NCBI RefSeq assembly: GCF_019599145.1
Contig: NZ_CP080647.1
Span: 9,052,001-9,116,000, forward strand
Source of the DNA: Streptomyces akebiae
GTDB taxonomy: Bacteria > Actinomycetota > Actinomycetes > Streptomycetales > Streptomycetaceae
DNA length: 64,000 nt
Direction of reading: 5' to 3'
The notes beneath the pieces were generated by a model. The model was not told the origin of the DNA. It ran no database searches and worked only from the letters and a program-made list of their open reading frames with translations. The translations under genes were made by a program, and so were the position numbers. Positions 44,546 through 55,408 of the stretch are shown piece by piece. Numbering within the stretch: position 1 is the stretch's first letter; each line of letters opens with the position of its first letter.

Positions 44546-44584
44546 ACGCCGGCTCCCTACCGGAGCCGGACTCGTGTCACGCCG

Positions 44585-46051
44585 TCAGCGCTGCAGTGTC
44601 AGCAGACCCGGACGGTAGGGCAGGAGGCCGTAGTCGCCGCCGGAGTTGGGGTTGCGCCCCTGGTAGAGCAACTGCAGATTGCAGGGATCGACGGTCATGG
44701 TCTGATCGGCGCTGGTGCGGATCAGTTCGCCATGGCTGATGTCGTTGGTCCAGGTGGCGCCACTGTTGGCCTTGCCGGCGAAGGGATTGCTCTCGGTCGC
44801 GGCCTGAGGTGTCCAGGAGCCGTTGAGACTGGTGGCCGTGAACGAGCGGAAGTAGCGGCCCTGCGAGCCGATCGCCTCGACGATCATGAGGTAGCGGTTC
44901 TGGCCCTGCAGCTTGTAGACCTGCGGGGCTTCGAACAGGTTGTTCCTCGTATCGCTCATGACCACTGTCGAGGTCGCGCCGAAGCTGCCAGGGAAGTTCC
45001 CGATCGGCATACTGGCCCGGTAGATCTTGCCGTTGTCACCGGCGAAGAACAGATACATGTTCGTCCCGTCGCCGATGAGCGTCTGGTCGATGGGACCTGT
45101 TCCGGAGTCGGTGATGCTTCCGGAGAAGAGCACCTGCTGGGACGACCAGCCGTTCGGGTTGGTGGGGTCGCTCGACGTCCGGTAGGAGAAGGCGGTTCCG
45201 CCCCACTGGTAGGCGAGCACCCAGATGCTCTTCGGTGCGAAGTAGAAGAGCGTGGGCGCCACGGTGGAAGCTGACATCGTGTTCTGGCCGGCCGAGGCCA
45301 TCTCCGACCAGTGGGTGAACAGGCTGAAGTTCATCGAACCCCAACTCGTCCCCGTGTCGTGCGTCGTCGCATAGACGAGTTGCCTGCCGTTGTAGGGGAC
45401 GACGGTGAAGTCCTTGAGCGAGACCCACCCCGGCTTGGGCTGCGCCAGCGCGCCCGTTGACGTCCAGCGGTAGGTCGACGGAAGATCGCACGGGCCGGGG
45501 GTGCCGCCGCCGACCTTGACGAGTTGCCACTGCTGGTTGGTGCCGCCCCAGTCGTCGTACTGGACGGTGTTCGCGTTGTCGGCGGTGGAGGCGCCTTGTA
45601 TTTCGAGGGCCTTGCCGCTGTGGCGCGAGATGAGCCTTACGTAGCCGTCCGAGCTGTCGGCCAGCCGCCACTGCTGGTTGGTGCCGTTCAGGTCGGTCCA
45701 CTGGACGATCGAGCCGCCGTTCGCGGTGGACCAGTTGTGGACGTCCAGCACCTTGCCCGAGTGGCGGGACTTGATGCGGTAGTAGCCGCCCCCGGAATCG
45801 ACGAACTGCCACTGCTGCTGGTTCTGATCGTTCCTGGTCCACTGGGTGATGCGGGCGCCGTCGTCGGTCGCCATGTTGTAGACGTCCAGGGCCTTGCCGC
45901 TGTTGCGGTTGACCAGCACATACGAGGCGCTGGGGTCTACGGTCGCCGCTTCGGCGGGCTGGGCGCCGAGGAAGGTCGCCACGAGCAACAGGGGAGCGAG
46001 GACGGCGAGTAAGCGTCTTGGACGGACCGGGGACGGGGGGCGAAACCACAT
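44585..46051 (-). CDS. Secreted GH62 alpha-L-arabinofuranosidase with N-terminal ricin-type CBM
   Basis: 488 residues from ATG 46051 (AAAGGAGG upstream). Signal peptide ([20 protein letters not shown] ... AEAA, to ~36). CBM13/ricin-B-like module (residues ~40-180) with three repeats ([49 protein letters not shown]), then a GH62 catalytic domain (~195-488). Likely general base Asp is in [13 protein letters not shown] and general acid Glu in [21 protein letters not shown]62 enzymes remove arabinose side chains from arabinoxylan. It is divergent from the GH10 xylanase, whose substrate it debranches. Confidence 0.93.
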   Translation of the reverse strand: MWFRPPSPVRPRRLLAVLAPLLLVATFLGAQPAEAATVDPSASYVLVNRNSGKALDVYNMATDDGARITQWTRNDQNQQQWQFVDSGGGYYRIKSRHSGKVLDVHNWSTANGGSIVQWTDLNGTNQQWRLADSSDGYVRLISRHSGKALEIQGASTADNANTVQYDDWGGTNQQWQLVKVGGGTPGPCDLPSTYRWTSTGALAQPKPGWVSLKDFTVVPYNGRQLVYATTHDTGTSWGSMNFSLFTHWSEMASAGQNTMSASTVAPTLFYFAPKSIWVLAYQWGGTAFSYRTSSDPTNPNGWSSQQVLFSGSITDSGTGPIDQTLIGDGTNMYLFFAGDNGKIYRASMPIGNFPGSFGATSTVVMSDTRNNLFEAPQVYKLQGQNRYLMIVEAIGSQGRYFRSFTATSLNGSWTPQAATESNPFAGKANSGATWTNDISHGELIRTSADQTMTVDPCNLQLLYQGRNPNSGGDYGLLPYRPGLLTLQR

Positions 46052-46438
46052 CGGAGGGCCTCCTTTGGGGGGCGGGTTGTGAGGTGACCTCGATGAACTG
46101 CGGAGCGGACGTACCGGGGGACAGGGCAATCTCGAATGTTTCGAAGAATTCCCGGATGCTTCGACGCCACAAGCTAGGAATGTGGGGCCCTCCGGTCAAG
46201 GCCTGTCTCCGATCTGTCCACAAACAGCGCTTCCCGCGGAGCGCCACGCGGTCGTCCCGACCGGACTCCCTCCGGAGTTCACGGATACGACTCGTCGGCC
46301 CAAGGCCACCGCACTGAGAAGAAAAGTCGAGTAAGCGGCATCCGCGTCCGCGTCGCAGGCCCCGGGGGCCGTGCCTCACGGAATCCGCCGTAGGCGGCGC
46401 CGGGACTCGCCTCCCGGCTCTCTCCGGGGATTTCAGAA

Positions 46439-46462
46439 AGTTTCGGGCAGAGAACCGAAACT
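46439..46462. promoter_or_regulatory. CGAAA-type inverted repeat, putative xylan repressor site
   Basis: AGTTTCGG-N8-CCGAAACT, perfect 8-bp arms. Related TTTCGAA and CTTCGA elements lie at 46125-46165 near the GH62 start. CGAAA...TTTCG elements are known from LacI-type control of streptomycete hemicellulase genes. The regulator is not in the window. Confidence 0.5.
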
Positions 46463-46529
46463 TCTCCTGTGGCGGGGATTGACGATCCATCGTCCATGCC
46501 CCAATCTCCCTGTCTGAGAAGCCGGTCCT

Positions 46530-46547
46530 GGTTCGATATACCGAACC
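46530..46547. promoter_or_regulatory. Palindrome GGTTCG-ATATAC-CGAACC
   Basis: Perfect 6-bp arms with an AT-rich spacer, followed by a further CCGAACCGCTCCGGCC half-site. Possible operator or promoter core of xlnA. Confidence 0.45.
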
Positions 46548-46570
46548 GCTCCGAACCGCTCCGGCCGAGC

Positions 46571-46670
46571 CGCACGGCAGATCCACGCACGGCAGACCAG
46601 CGCGCGCAGATCAGCGCACGCAGATCAGCGCACGGCTGGTGCACGAAGATCCGCGCAAAGATCCGCGCAC
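46571..46670. repeat. Imperfect tandem repeats of a CGCACGCAGATCAG-like unit
   Basis: About seven degenerate copies of a 12-17-bp unit: CGCACGGCAGATCCA, CGCACGGCAGACCAG, CGCGCAGATCAG, CGCACGCAGATCAG, then CACGAAGATCCG, CGCAAAGATCCG and a final CGCACCGAAG. The common core is (C/G)AGATC..CGC. It is non-coding and located 400-500 bp upstream of xlnA. Confidence 0.6.
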
Positions 46671-46922
46671 CGAAGCCCCTGCGTCACCCCGTTTCGTTCC
46701 GGTGAGGTCCGCACCAGCGCATCCTGGCTCTTCGCGTTCTTCGCACAGTCGAAGAGGCACGCGACGCCGGGTGGCGGCCCCCCGGCTGAGCCGCGAGGGA
46801 GTACCCCCATGCCTGTACCGAAACACCGGCGCCCCCGCCCGCCGTACGTCGCCGGAGGGCCGACGTGATGCCGTCCATGCCGGTGGAGATCGTCCCTGTC
46901 CCCTGACGGCGGCGTCCGGTGA

Positions 46923-48500
<1,578 letters not shown>

Positions 48501-48530
48501 TGGGCCTGCCCCGGACGAAAGGGTGAATCG

Positions 48531-49907
48531 ATGAAGACCTGCGGTGCGGCTTCCCCCGCCCCTCCACGGAGACATCGCTGGTGGTCCCGCCTCGCCGCCC
48601 TGGTGGCGGCGACCCTCGCGATCGGCATGCTCGCCGTGGTGAATCCGGCGCCCGCCGAGGCGGCGACGGTGGACACCCAAGCCTGGTATGTCCTGGTCAA
48701 TCGCAACAGCGGCAAGGCGCTGGACGTCTCCGGCGCGTCCACTGCCGACGGCGCGCGGGCCGGCCAGTGGACGCGCAACGACGGAGCCAACCAGCAGTGG
48801 CAGTTCGTGAACTCCGGCGACGGCTTCTACCGCCTCAAGGCCCGGCATTCGGAGAAGGTTCTCGACGTGGCCGGGGCCTCGAGCGCAGACGGTGCCGCGA
48901 TCCAGCAGTGGGCCGACCACAACGGGGCCAACCAGCAGTTCCGCCTGGCCGACTCGGACGCGGGCCACGTCCGGCTGATCAACCGCACCAGCGGCAAGGC
49001 GGTGGAGGTGCAGGGCGCCTCCACCGCCGACGGCGGCAACGTCGTCCAGTACACCGACTGGGGCGGCGCCAACCAGCAGTGGCAGATGATCAAGCTGTCG
49101 TCCGGTGGCGGTGGCGGTGGCGGATGCGGCAGCGCCCCGACTCTGGCAAGTGGTACGCACACGATTCAGAGCGGCGGTAAGAGCCGCAGCTTCATCCTCA
49201 GGGTTCCCGCCAACTACGACAACAGCCGTCCCTACCGGCTGATCTTCGCGTTCCACTGGCGGGGCGGAACCGCCGGCGACGTCGCCTCGGGCGGCACGAG
49301 CGGGAACGCCTGGTCCTACTACGGCCAACAGGAACAGTCGAACAACAGCGCGATCCTTGTCGCCCCCCAGGGCCTCGGCAACGGCTGGGCCAATGCGGGC
49401 GGTGAGGACATCACCTTCGTCGACGACATGATCCGGCTCGTCGAGGGCGGCCTCTGTGTCAACCCGGCACAGCGTTTCGCCACGGGATTCAGCTGGGGCG
49501 GCGGTATGAGCCACGCACTCGCATGCAGCCGGGCGAACGTCTTCAGGGCCGTCGCGGTCATATCCGGCGCTCAGATCAGCGGATGCAGCGGCGGCACCCA
49601 GCCCATCGCCTACTTCGGAATCCACGGCGTCAGCGACTCCGTCCTCAGCATCGCGCAAGGACGGTCCCTGCGCGACAGATTCGTCAGCAACAACGGCTGC
49701 ATCCCCCAGAGCCCGCGCGAACCCGCGCAGGGCAGCCGAACGCACATCACCACCACCTACGCGGGCTGCCGTGCCGGATACCCGGTCCAATGGGCCGCGT
49801 TCGACGGAGTCCACATACCCGGTCCGGTCGACGGCTCCTCCGGCGAAAGCGGCGTCACCACCTGGACCAAAGCAGAGATCTGGAGGTTCTTCGTACAGTT
49901 CCAGTGA
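48531..49907 (+). CDS. Secreted CE1-like (feruloyl/acetylxylan) esterase with N-terminal ricin-type CBM
   Basis: 458 residues. Signal peptide (WSRLAALVAATLAIGMLAVV ... AEAA, to ~43). A CBM (~45-190) is strikingly similar to that of the GH62 protein (shared [14 protein letters not shown], GARxxQWTRND, QQWQFVxSGxGxYRxKxRHS). A poly-Gly linker is followed by an alpha/beta-hydrolase of the LpqC/CE1 type: LIFAFHWRGGTAGDVASGG, FATGFSWGGGMSHALAC (nucleophile Ser), FGIHGVSDSVLSI (acid region) and FDGVHIPGP (His). It removes feruloyl or acetyl esters from arabinoxylan. Confidence 0.9.
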   Translation: MKTCGAASPAPPRRHRWWSRLAALVAATLAIGMLAVVNPAPAEAATVDTQAWYVLVNRNSGKALDVSGASTADGARAGQWTRNDGANQQWQFVNSGDGFYRLKARHSEKVLDVAGASSADGAAIQQWADHNGANQQFRLADSDAGHVRLINRTSGKAVEVQGASTADGGNVVQYTDWGGANQQWQMIKLSSGGGGGGGCGSAPTLASGTHTIQSGGKSRSFILRVPANYDNSRPYRLIFAFHWRGGTAGDVASGGTSGNAWSYYGQQEQSNNSAILVAPQGLGNGWANAGGEDITFVDDMIRLVEGGLCVNPAQRFATGFSWGGGMSHALACSRANVFRAVAVISGAQISGCSGGTQPIAYFGIHGVSDSVLSIAQGRSLRDRFVSNNGCIPQSPREPAQGSRTHITTTYAGCRAGYPVQWAAFDGVHIPGPVDGSSGESGVTTWTKAEIWRFFVQFQ

Positions 49908-49919
49908 CACGCCCGCACC

Positions 49920-49956
49920 ACGGAGTGGAGCCGGGGTGATCCTGGCTCCACTCCGT
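49920..49956 (+). terminator. Terminator after the xylan operon
   Basis: Perfect 13-bp stem ACGGAGTGGAGCC / GGCTCCACTCCGT with an 11-nt loop, 13 bp past the esterase stop. Confidence 0.85.
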
Positions 49957-49962
49957 GAGAGG

Positions 49963-49998
49963 CCGAAGCCGCACCGAAGCGCTTCGGCGCGGCTTCGG
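49963..49998. repeat. Second hairpin, 18-bp inverted repeat
   Basis: CCGAAGCCGCACCGAAGC / GCTTCGGCGCGGCTTCGG, 17 of 18 pairs. It directly follows the terminator. It may reinforce termination or act for the opposite direction. Confidence 0.7.
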
Positions 49999-50110
49999 CG
50001 TGAGATCGGGTGCGCTCCGCACGCGTGGTTCCCGGGAGCGGTGCAGGAACGCCAGCCTGAGCAGCCGACCCGCCGCACGAAGGCATTCGCCGGTGCGAAA
50101 TACTCTCCCG

Positions 50111-50599
50111 ATGAGCTCACGCACTTCCCCGATCAGCCAGGCGATCACGATACGGAGGGCCGTCGCGCGGGACGCCAAACGGCTCACGCGGCTCGTGCGT
50201 GGCTCAAGCGCCTACGAGGGTAGGTACGCAGCCGCAGTCGCGGGCTACCGGGTCGGTCCTGATTACATCGAGGCCCACCGCGCCTTTGTGGCCGTTGGTG
50301 CTGACGAGCCCGGAGGCCGGGTCCTCGGGTTCTACTCGCTCGTCCTCGCGCCACCGGAGCTCGACCTGCTGTTCGTCGCCGACGAAGCGCAAGGGCGGGG
50401 TATTGGACGGCAACTCGTGGCGCACATGCAGTCCGAGGCCCGAGCCGCCGGGCTCGACCGTCTCAAGGTCGTGTCGCATCTTCCCGCCGAGGACTTCTAC
50501 CACCGTGTGGGTGCGGTGCGGACCGGGACCGTGCTTGCGAACCCGCCCGCCGTGCCGTGGGACCGTCCCGAATTCGAGTTCCGCATTTCTTCGGAATGA
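50111..50599 (+). CDS. GNAT-family N-acetyltransferase
   Basis: 162 residues from ATG 50111. ITIRRAVARDAKRLTRLVRG opens the fold; acetyl-CoA motif A is LDLLFVADEAQGRGIGRQLV (QGRGIG), with AEDFYHRVGAVRTG near the end. The position of the xylan terminators just upstream argues for its own promoter. Substrate unknown; generic stress-type acetyltransferase. Confidence 0.88.
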   Translation: MSSRTSPISQAITIRRAVARDAKRLTRLVRGSSAYEGRYAAAVAGYRVGPDYIEAHRAFVAVGADEPGGRVLGFYSLVLAPPELDLLFVADEAQGRGIGRQLVAHMQSEARAAGLDRLKVVSHLPAEDFYHRVGAVRTGTVLANPPAVPWDRPEFEFRISSE

Positions 50600-50815
50600 C
50601 GCGGTGTGCCGGTTGGCGGGGCACCGGCTTCGCCCGCATCGGTGACATGGTGGCCGGCACGCAGGAGCCGCTGGACGCCGCGCGCTCCGTGTGTACAGCG
50701 GCTCCCTCGCCTCAGGCACCCGCATGGCCATCGACATCGCTTAGTGGGCGGTTCGTAAGGTGATGTCTGTTTCTTGCTGAGGTGGGAGCAAGGACGCTGG
50801 TGGAGGTTCTGCCGG

Positions 50816-51214
50816 CTATTGCGTCCTGGCGAAGTTGCCGGTGTCGGCCTCGGTGAGGATCCCGAGTTTGACCAGGCGTTTCAGCTTGGCGCGGGTGCCT
50901 TCGACGTTCTTCGGTTGCAGTTCGTGGCCGAGGGCTTCGCAGACGTCCTTGGCCCGTAGCGGCCCGGTCGTGTGGTTGAAGGCGGCGAGGATGCGGGGGT
51001 AGTCCGGGTGCTCGGGCAGGTCCGGCGCGACGGTTGGGAGCCGGTCGGCGAGGCCGGTGACGGTCTTGCGGGTGATCGTGAGGTGTTCCAGGTGCGTCTC
51101 GGCCTCCCGCCACCGGGTCTGCAGGTCGTCGATCTGTGCGCGGAGGTCGTCGGCCAGGGCGCGGGCGGCGTCTTCCTGGAGGTCCAGGGCATCGAGCAGG
51201 GGCCGGATGTTCAC
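50816..51214 (-). CDS. IS-borne accessory protein (coiled coil plus winged-helix-like)
   Basis: 132 residues, GTG start. The first half is a predicted coiled coil (LQEDAARALADDLRAQIDDL, WREAETHLEHL). The second half resembles a small winged helix (PRILAAFNHTTGPLRAKDVC, then EALGHELQPKNVEGTRAKLK and GILTEADTG). Not a known transposase. Its GTG overlaps (GTGA) the stop of the transposase's original frame, showing that both were once translationally coupled. Possibly a DNA-binding regulator of transposition. Confidence 0.7.
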   Translation of the reverse strand: MNIRPLLDALDLQEDAARALADDLRAQIDDLQTRWREAETHLEHLTITRKTVTGLADRLPTVAPDLPEHPDYPRILAAFNHTTGPLRAKDVCEALGHELQPKNVEGTRAKLKRLVKLGILTEADTGNFARTQ

Positions 51215-51284
51215 GCTGCCACCGCCTGTGCCGTGCGCCAGGTGGGGGCGTTCGCGCCGGTGAGGCGTCGGGTCATGACGTGGG

Positions 51285-52058
51285 TCATCGCCCAGTAGAC
51301 GCGGGAGGCGGAGGAGGAGGGCGGTGCTCGTAGTCGCGGACCAGGCGCCGGTGCAGTATCAGGATCCCGTAGGTCTGCTCGACCCTCCACCGCTTCGGCT
51401 GCGGCACGAACCCCTTGTCCTGCGGGTTGCGTGCGACGATCTCGACGTCGATCCCCAGGCCGGCGCCGTGCAGGACGACCTGGTTCTTGAAGCCCTGGTC
51501 GACCAGGGCTTTGCGGACGGTTCCGCCGGCGTGCTGGGCGACCTGGTCCAGCAGGATGATGCCCGCGGTGTTGTCGTGGGTGTTCGCGGCGAGGACGACG
51601 ACAGCGATGACCAGGCCGAGGACGTCCACGGCCAGGCCGCGTTTGCGGCCCGGCACCCGCTTGGCCGGATCGTGGCCGCTCGTGGCGGCGGGGACCCCGG
51701 CGGCCACATGGACACTCTGGGTGTCCAGGACCACCAGGGTCGGGTCCTCTAATCGCCGGGCGCGCTCCCGGACCTGGCAGCGCAGCAGTTCATGGATGAC
51801 CTGGTCGGTCCCGTCGTCCCGCCACGCGGCGAAGTAGTAGTACGTCGCGCTCTTCTGCGGCAGGTCGTGCGGGAGATAGGCCCACTGGCAACCGGTCCGC
51901 CCCTGGTAGAGGATCGCGTTCACGATCTCCCGCATGTCGTAGGCGCCCTGGTGGCCGCTGACAGAGCGGTGCCGGTCCTTCCACGCGGTGATCACCGGCT
52001 CGATCAACGACCACTGCTCGTCCGATAAGTCACTCGGATACGGCTTGCGTTCACTCAC
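51285..52058 (-). pseudogene. IS5-family transposase, C-terminal frameshift
   Basis: 257 residues as read. N-terminal HTH/DUF4096 region (SDLSDEQWSLIEPVI, REIVNAILYQGRTGCQWAYL, PHDLPQKSATYYYF), then DDE core: VVLDTQSV (Asp1), KALVDQGFKN (Asp2), WRVEQTYGIL (Glu). At YEHR the frame runs through CCT repeats to PPPPPPASTGR and stops at 51285. The neighbouring frame instead continues SSSASRVYWAMTHVMTRRLT and ends exactly at the GTGA overlap with the accessory gene. So a frameshift in the CCT run removed ~25 residues. All catalytic residues remain, and activity is possible but uncertain. Confidence 0.8.
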
Positions 52059-52164
52059 CCGATCACATCAACAGATCAATAGCCGCGGACCGGCGGGTTC
52101 CGCCCCGCCACCACACCATCAGGCGACACCAGATCAACCCAAAAGCTCACGAACCGCCCACTTA

Positions 52165-52985
52165 GAGGTCCTAACAAAGGCGTTGGACATGTCGGTGGGT
52201 GATGAGACAGGTGGCGAGGCCGAGGAAGGCTTCATGGATGTCGTCGCGTCGTTCCCAGCGGATGCGCAGGCGGCGGAAGCCGTGGAGCCAGGAGATGGTG
52301 CGCTCGACGACCCAGCGGAAGATGCCCAGGCCGGAGCCGTGTGGCTGGCCTCGTTCGGCGATCGCGGGCCGGATGCCGCGTTTCCACAGCAGTCGCCGGT
52401 ACTTGTCATGGTCGTAGCCGCGGTCCGCGAAGAGCATGTCCGGCCGTCTCCGCGGCCGCCCGACCGTGGCGGCCACGGGTGGAATCTTGTCCAGCAGCGG
52501 GATCAGCTGAGTGACGTCATTGCGATTGCCGCCGGTCAGCGACACCGCGAGCGGGATGCCCTGCCCGTCGACAAGGACGTGGTGCTTGCTGCCCGGCCGT
52601 GCGCGGTCGACCGGGCTGGGACCGCTTTTGGGCCCCGCCGGGCCGCCCGCACGTGGCCATGTGCAGCTTCACCCACACACCGGCCTCGTTCCAGGCAGCC
52701 AGGCGCCGCCAGCAGGTCATGCCCGAGCCGAAGCCCAGCTCCTGGGGCAGGTACTCCCACTGGATGCCCGTGTGCAGCACGAACAGGATCCCGCACAGGG
52801 CTTGTCGGTCCGGCACCCGCGGCCGGCCCGCCACCAGCTTCGGCCCCGGCTCGGGCAGTAACGGCTCTATGAGCGACCACAGTTCGTCCGACACGATCCA
52901 CGGCCGCGACTGACGTTTCCCCACGACCAGACCAACGACCACCCAAGTCGAAAGTCACTTGTTCAACAACTTCTGTTAGGGCCTC
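52165..52985 (-). mobile_element. Second IS5-family element, decayed
   Basis: Ends AGAGGTCCTAACA (from 52164) and TGTTAGGGCCTCT (to 52985) form an imperfect inverted repeat. The transposase inside is broken by a frameshift and an internal deletion. Its left end abuts the TTA duplication of the IS5 element at 50744, meaning the younger IS5 jumped in beside it. Confidence 0.75.
52171..52942 (-). pseudogene. IS5-family transposase with deletion of the first catalytic Asp
   Basis: N-terminal part: IVSDELWSLIEPLLPEPGPK, LCGILFVLHTGIQWEYLPQE, RRLAAWNEAGVWVKLH. Family members continue with ~25 residues including AVIDSSHVRA. Here KLH runs straight into HVRAARRGPK in a shifted frame, so the Asp of the DSSH motif is deleted. 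The second frame (52545-52171) reads VSLTGGNRNDVTQLIPLLDK, MLFADRGYDHDKY (Asp2), and FRWVVERTISWLH (Glu). Not functional. Confidence 0.85.
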
Positions 52986-53093
52986 TCAGGCTGCGGGGCC
53001 ACCCCCGCAGCACGCTCATGAGGGGGCGGAGGAGGAAGACGTCGCCTCCCGCGCCGACGACGACAACACCAGACCCCCGCCAGTCCCAAGCGA

Positions 53094-54056
53094 TCAATCC
53101 GGAAGTAGTTCATCGGCCCGTTCGGCGACCTCATGCCGTAGAGCAGCCCACAGGGCGCGCACGGCAGGGTGCGTCACGGCCTCACGGCGGACGGCCAGAG
53201 TGATGGGGAGCCGGATGTCGATCTCGTCGGGGAGCACTCGGCGCAGTTGCGTCCGCTGGGTCAGAAAGGCCGGTAGGACGCCGATGCCGGCTCCCTGCTG
53301 GGTGGCTTCGAGTTGGGCGAAGACGTTTGTCGAGGAGAAGGCGGGGGTGATGCCGGGAAGGTGGCGCTCGATGTCGAGGTCGCTGACCTGCAGCATGGAC
53401 TCGATGTAGAAGATGAGCGGGTGTTCGCGCAGCTCGGCCGCCGTCTCCGGTCGGCCGTACTTGGTCAAGTAGTCGTCGCAGGCGTAGAGCCCCAGCGTGT
53501 AGTCGGTGAGGTGCTCGGTCACCAGGCGGCTGCTGGAGGGAACGCCGATGACTACAGCGAGATCGAAACCGGACGGGCGCAGGGCGAGCTGCCGTGTCGC
53601 GGTAACGAGTTCGACCTGGAGGCGGGGGTGCCGCCGGCGTACCCGTACGAGGGCGGGTGTGGCGAAGGCGGTGCCGAAGCCGTCGGGCGCGCTGACGCGC
53701 ACCGTTCCGTGCAGGGACGGCGAGTCCTGACCCGCCACGGTGTCGGCGACGCGGTCGACGGCCTCCTCGATCGCGCGGGCGTTCTCCGAGACCGCTCTCC
53801 CGATGTCTGTCAGCGTCCATCCCTCCGGGCCGCGCTCGATGAGGCGCAGGCCGATGCTCTTCTCCAGTGCGGCGATGCGGCGTGACACGGTGGTGTGATC
53901 CACGCCGAGCGCGTCGGCGGCTGTCACCAGGCGTCCGGTACGGGACAGCGCGAGCAGATAGCGCAGATCGTCCGCACGCAGTCTGCGCGGATCGACGGAG
54001 CGATGGGAGCCGGCCGGCTGCGGGACAGGGTTCTCGTCCGGGAAAGGGGGGCGCAC
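53094..54056 (-). CDS. LysR-family transcriptional regulator
   Basis: 320 residues from GTG 54056, taken because a palindrome that should be its operator lies upstream at 54078; longer starts would cover it. HTH: DLRYLLALSRTGRLVTAADA, LGVDHTTVSRRIAALEKSIG, LRLIERGPEGWTLTDIG (residues ~30-85). Substrate domain: LHGTVRVSAPDGFGTAFATP, GFDLAVVIG, GAGIGVLPAFLT. It is divergent from an iron-type alcohol dehydrogenase with a 126-bp intergenic region. LysR proteins usually activate the divergent gene with a co-inducer. Confidence 0.93.
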   Translation of the reverse strand: MRPPFPDENPVPQPAGSHRSVDPRRLRADDLRYLLALSRTGRLVTAADALGVDHTTVSRRIAALEKSIGLRLIERGPEGWTLTDIGRAVSENARAIEEAVDRVADTVAGQDSPSLHGTVRVSAPDGFGTAFATPALVRVRRRHPRLQVELVTATRQLALRPSGFDLAVVIGVPSSSRLVTEHLTDYTLGLYACDDYLTKYGRPETAAELREHPLIFYIESMLQVSDLDIERHLPGITPAFSSTNVFAQLEATQQGAGIGVLPAFLTQRTQLRRVLPDEIDIRLPITLAVRREAVTHPAVRALWAALRHEVAERADELLPD

Positions 54057-54077
54057 GCCCCGACCGTATCTGCACTT

Positions 54078-54096
54078 GCGCACAGTGGGTGTGCGC
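54078..54096. promoter_or_regulatory. LysR-type operator between lysR and the alcohol dehydrogenase
   Basis: GCGCAC-N7-GTGCGC (AGTGGGT spacer), a T-N11-A-like interrupted dyad in the divergent promoter, with a further GCAC copy at 54112-54115. Confidence 0.6.
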
Positions 54097-54182
54097 CATT
54101 GGTGGTTGTTCGCACATGCTGCGGGCCGCACAGTCGGGGCAGTGGGCGCGACATGCTCGCCGTTCTTGCCGAAAGGGCCGCC

Positions 54183-55343
54183 ATGGTTGCCAGCCTTTCC
54201 CTCCCGCGGATCCTGCGCGTCGGCGGCGGCGCTGTCGGCGAACTGGGTGACGTCGTCGCAGGGTTGGGCCTGCGCCGCCCCTTGCTGGTGACGGACGCGT
54301 TCCTTGCCGGGACCGGTGCGGCGGAACGCCTGATGTCGGTGTTGAGGGACGTCGGACTACGGCCGTGCCTGTTCGCCGGTACCGTCCCGGATCCGACTAC
54401 CGACTCGCTCGAGGTGGGCCTGGCCGTGCTGCGGGATCACGGGGCGGACTCGGTGATCGGGTTCGGCGGTGGCAGCCCGATGGACACCGCCAAGGCCCTC
54501 GGCATGCTGGGCGTCCAGGGCGGCCGGATGCGGGACTACAAGGCCCCGCACACCAGCCTCGGTCCGGCGCTTCCGGTGATCGCGGTCCCGACCACCGCGG
54601 GCAGCGGCTCGGAGGCCACCCAGTTCACCATCATCACCGACAGCGCCACGGACGAGAAGATGCTCTGCCCGGGGCCGGTCTTCCTGCCGGTCGCCGCCGT
54701 CGTCGACTTCGAACTCACCCTGTCGATGCCGGCCCGGCTGACCGCGGACACCGGTGTCGACGCGCTCACTCATGCCGTCGAGGCGTACGTGAGCCGCAGG
54801 GCCAACCCGTTCTCCGACGGCCTCGCCCTGACCGCGATCCGGACCATCGGCCACCACCTCCGTCGCGTCTACGCCGACGGGGGAGACCTCGTGGCACGCG
54901 AGGCGATGATGCTCGCCGCGACGCAGGCCGGCATCGCCTTCTCCAACTCCAGCGTGGCGCTCGTGCACGGCATGAGCCGTCCGATCGGCGCTCACTTCCA
55001 CGTTGCCCACGGTCTGTCGAACGCGATGCTCTTCCCCGCGGTGACCGCTTTTTCCGTGCCCGCCGCCGAGAGCCGGTACGGCGACTGCGCCCGTGCACTC
55101 GGAGCCGCCACCGACGGCGACAGTGACTCCCTGGCCGTCGAGAGGTTCGTGGAGGCGCTCCGAGCCCTGTGCAAGGATCTTGAGGTGCCCACACCTCAAG
55201 CCCACGGCATCGACAAGGACGAGTGGTTCCGCCTGTCGCCCCTCATGGCAGAGCAGGCGCTCGCGTCCGGATCCCCGGCCAACAACCCCGTCGTACCCAC
55301 CGTGAACGAGATCCAGGATCTCTACGCCCAGATCTACGCCTGA
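54183..55343 (+). CDS. Iron-containing (group III) alcohol dehydrogenase
   Basis: 386 residues from ATG 54183 (GAAAGGG upstream; an in-frame ATG at 54153 is less well placed). NAD site VIGFGGGSPMDTAKALGM; PTTAGSGSEATQFTIIT. Metal region: TADTGVDALTHAVEAYVSRR gives the Asp/His, and SSVALVHGMSRPIGAHFHVA gives the remaining His ligands. Fe or Zn is expected. It oxidises or reduces alcohols/aldehydes, possibly 4-hydroxybutyrate or 1,3-propanediol type. It is followed 65 bp later by a hydroxyisobutyryl-CoA hydrolase-like gene, suggesting a short catabolic pathway. Confidence 0.93.
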   Translation: MVASLSLPRILRVGGGAVGELGDVVAGLGLRRPLLVTDAFLAGTGAAERLMSVLRDVGLRPCLFAGTVPDPTTDSLEVGLAVLRDHGADSVIGFGGGSPMDTAKALGMLGVQGGRMRDYKAPHTSLGPALPVIAVPTTAGSGSEATQFTIITDSATDEKMLCPGPVFLPVAAVVDFELTLSMPARLTADTGVDALTHAVEAYVSRRANPFSDGLALTAIRTIGHHLRRVYADGGDLVAREAMMLAATQAGIAFSNSSVALVHGMSRPIGAHFHVAHGLSNAMLFPAVTAFSVPAAESRYGDCARALGAATDGDSDSLAVERFVEALRALCKDLEVPTPQAHGIDKDEWFRLSPLMAEQALASGSPANNPVVPTVNEIQDLYAQIYA

Positions 55344-55408
55344 CCGCCGGTGAGTGAGGAACGTGATGGCCACGACAGCAGGTCCGCACGGATGGCGAGG
55401 CGACGACC

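Larger units (their letters stand above)
50744..52161 (-). mobile_element. IS5-family element with passenger gene
   Basis: 1418 bp. Ends are inverted repeats GTGGGCGGTTCGT (50744-50756) and ACGAACCGCCCAC (52149-52161), flanked by a TTA duplication (50741-50743, 52162-52164). It contains a transposase and an unrelated coiled-coil protein, both leftward. It inserted directly beside the left end of a second IS5-type element. Confidence 0.85.

Noticed and set aside
44585..46051. GH43 assignment for the arabinofuranosidase
   Set aside because: Residue pattern ([19 protein letters not shown]) and length of the catalytic domain fit GH62 better.
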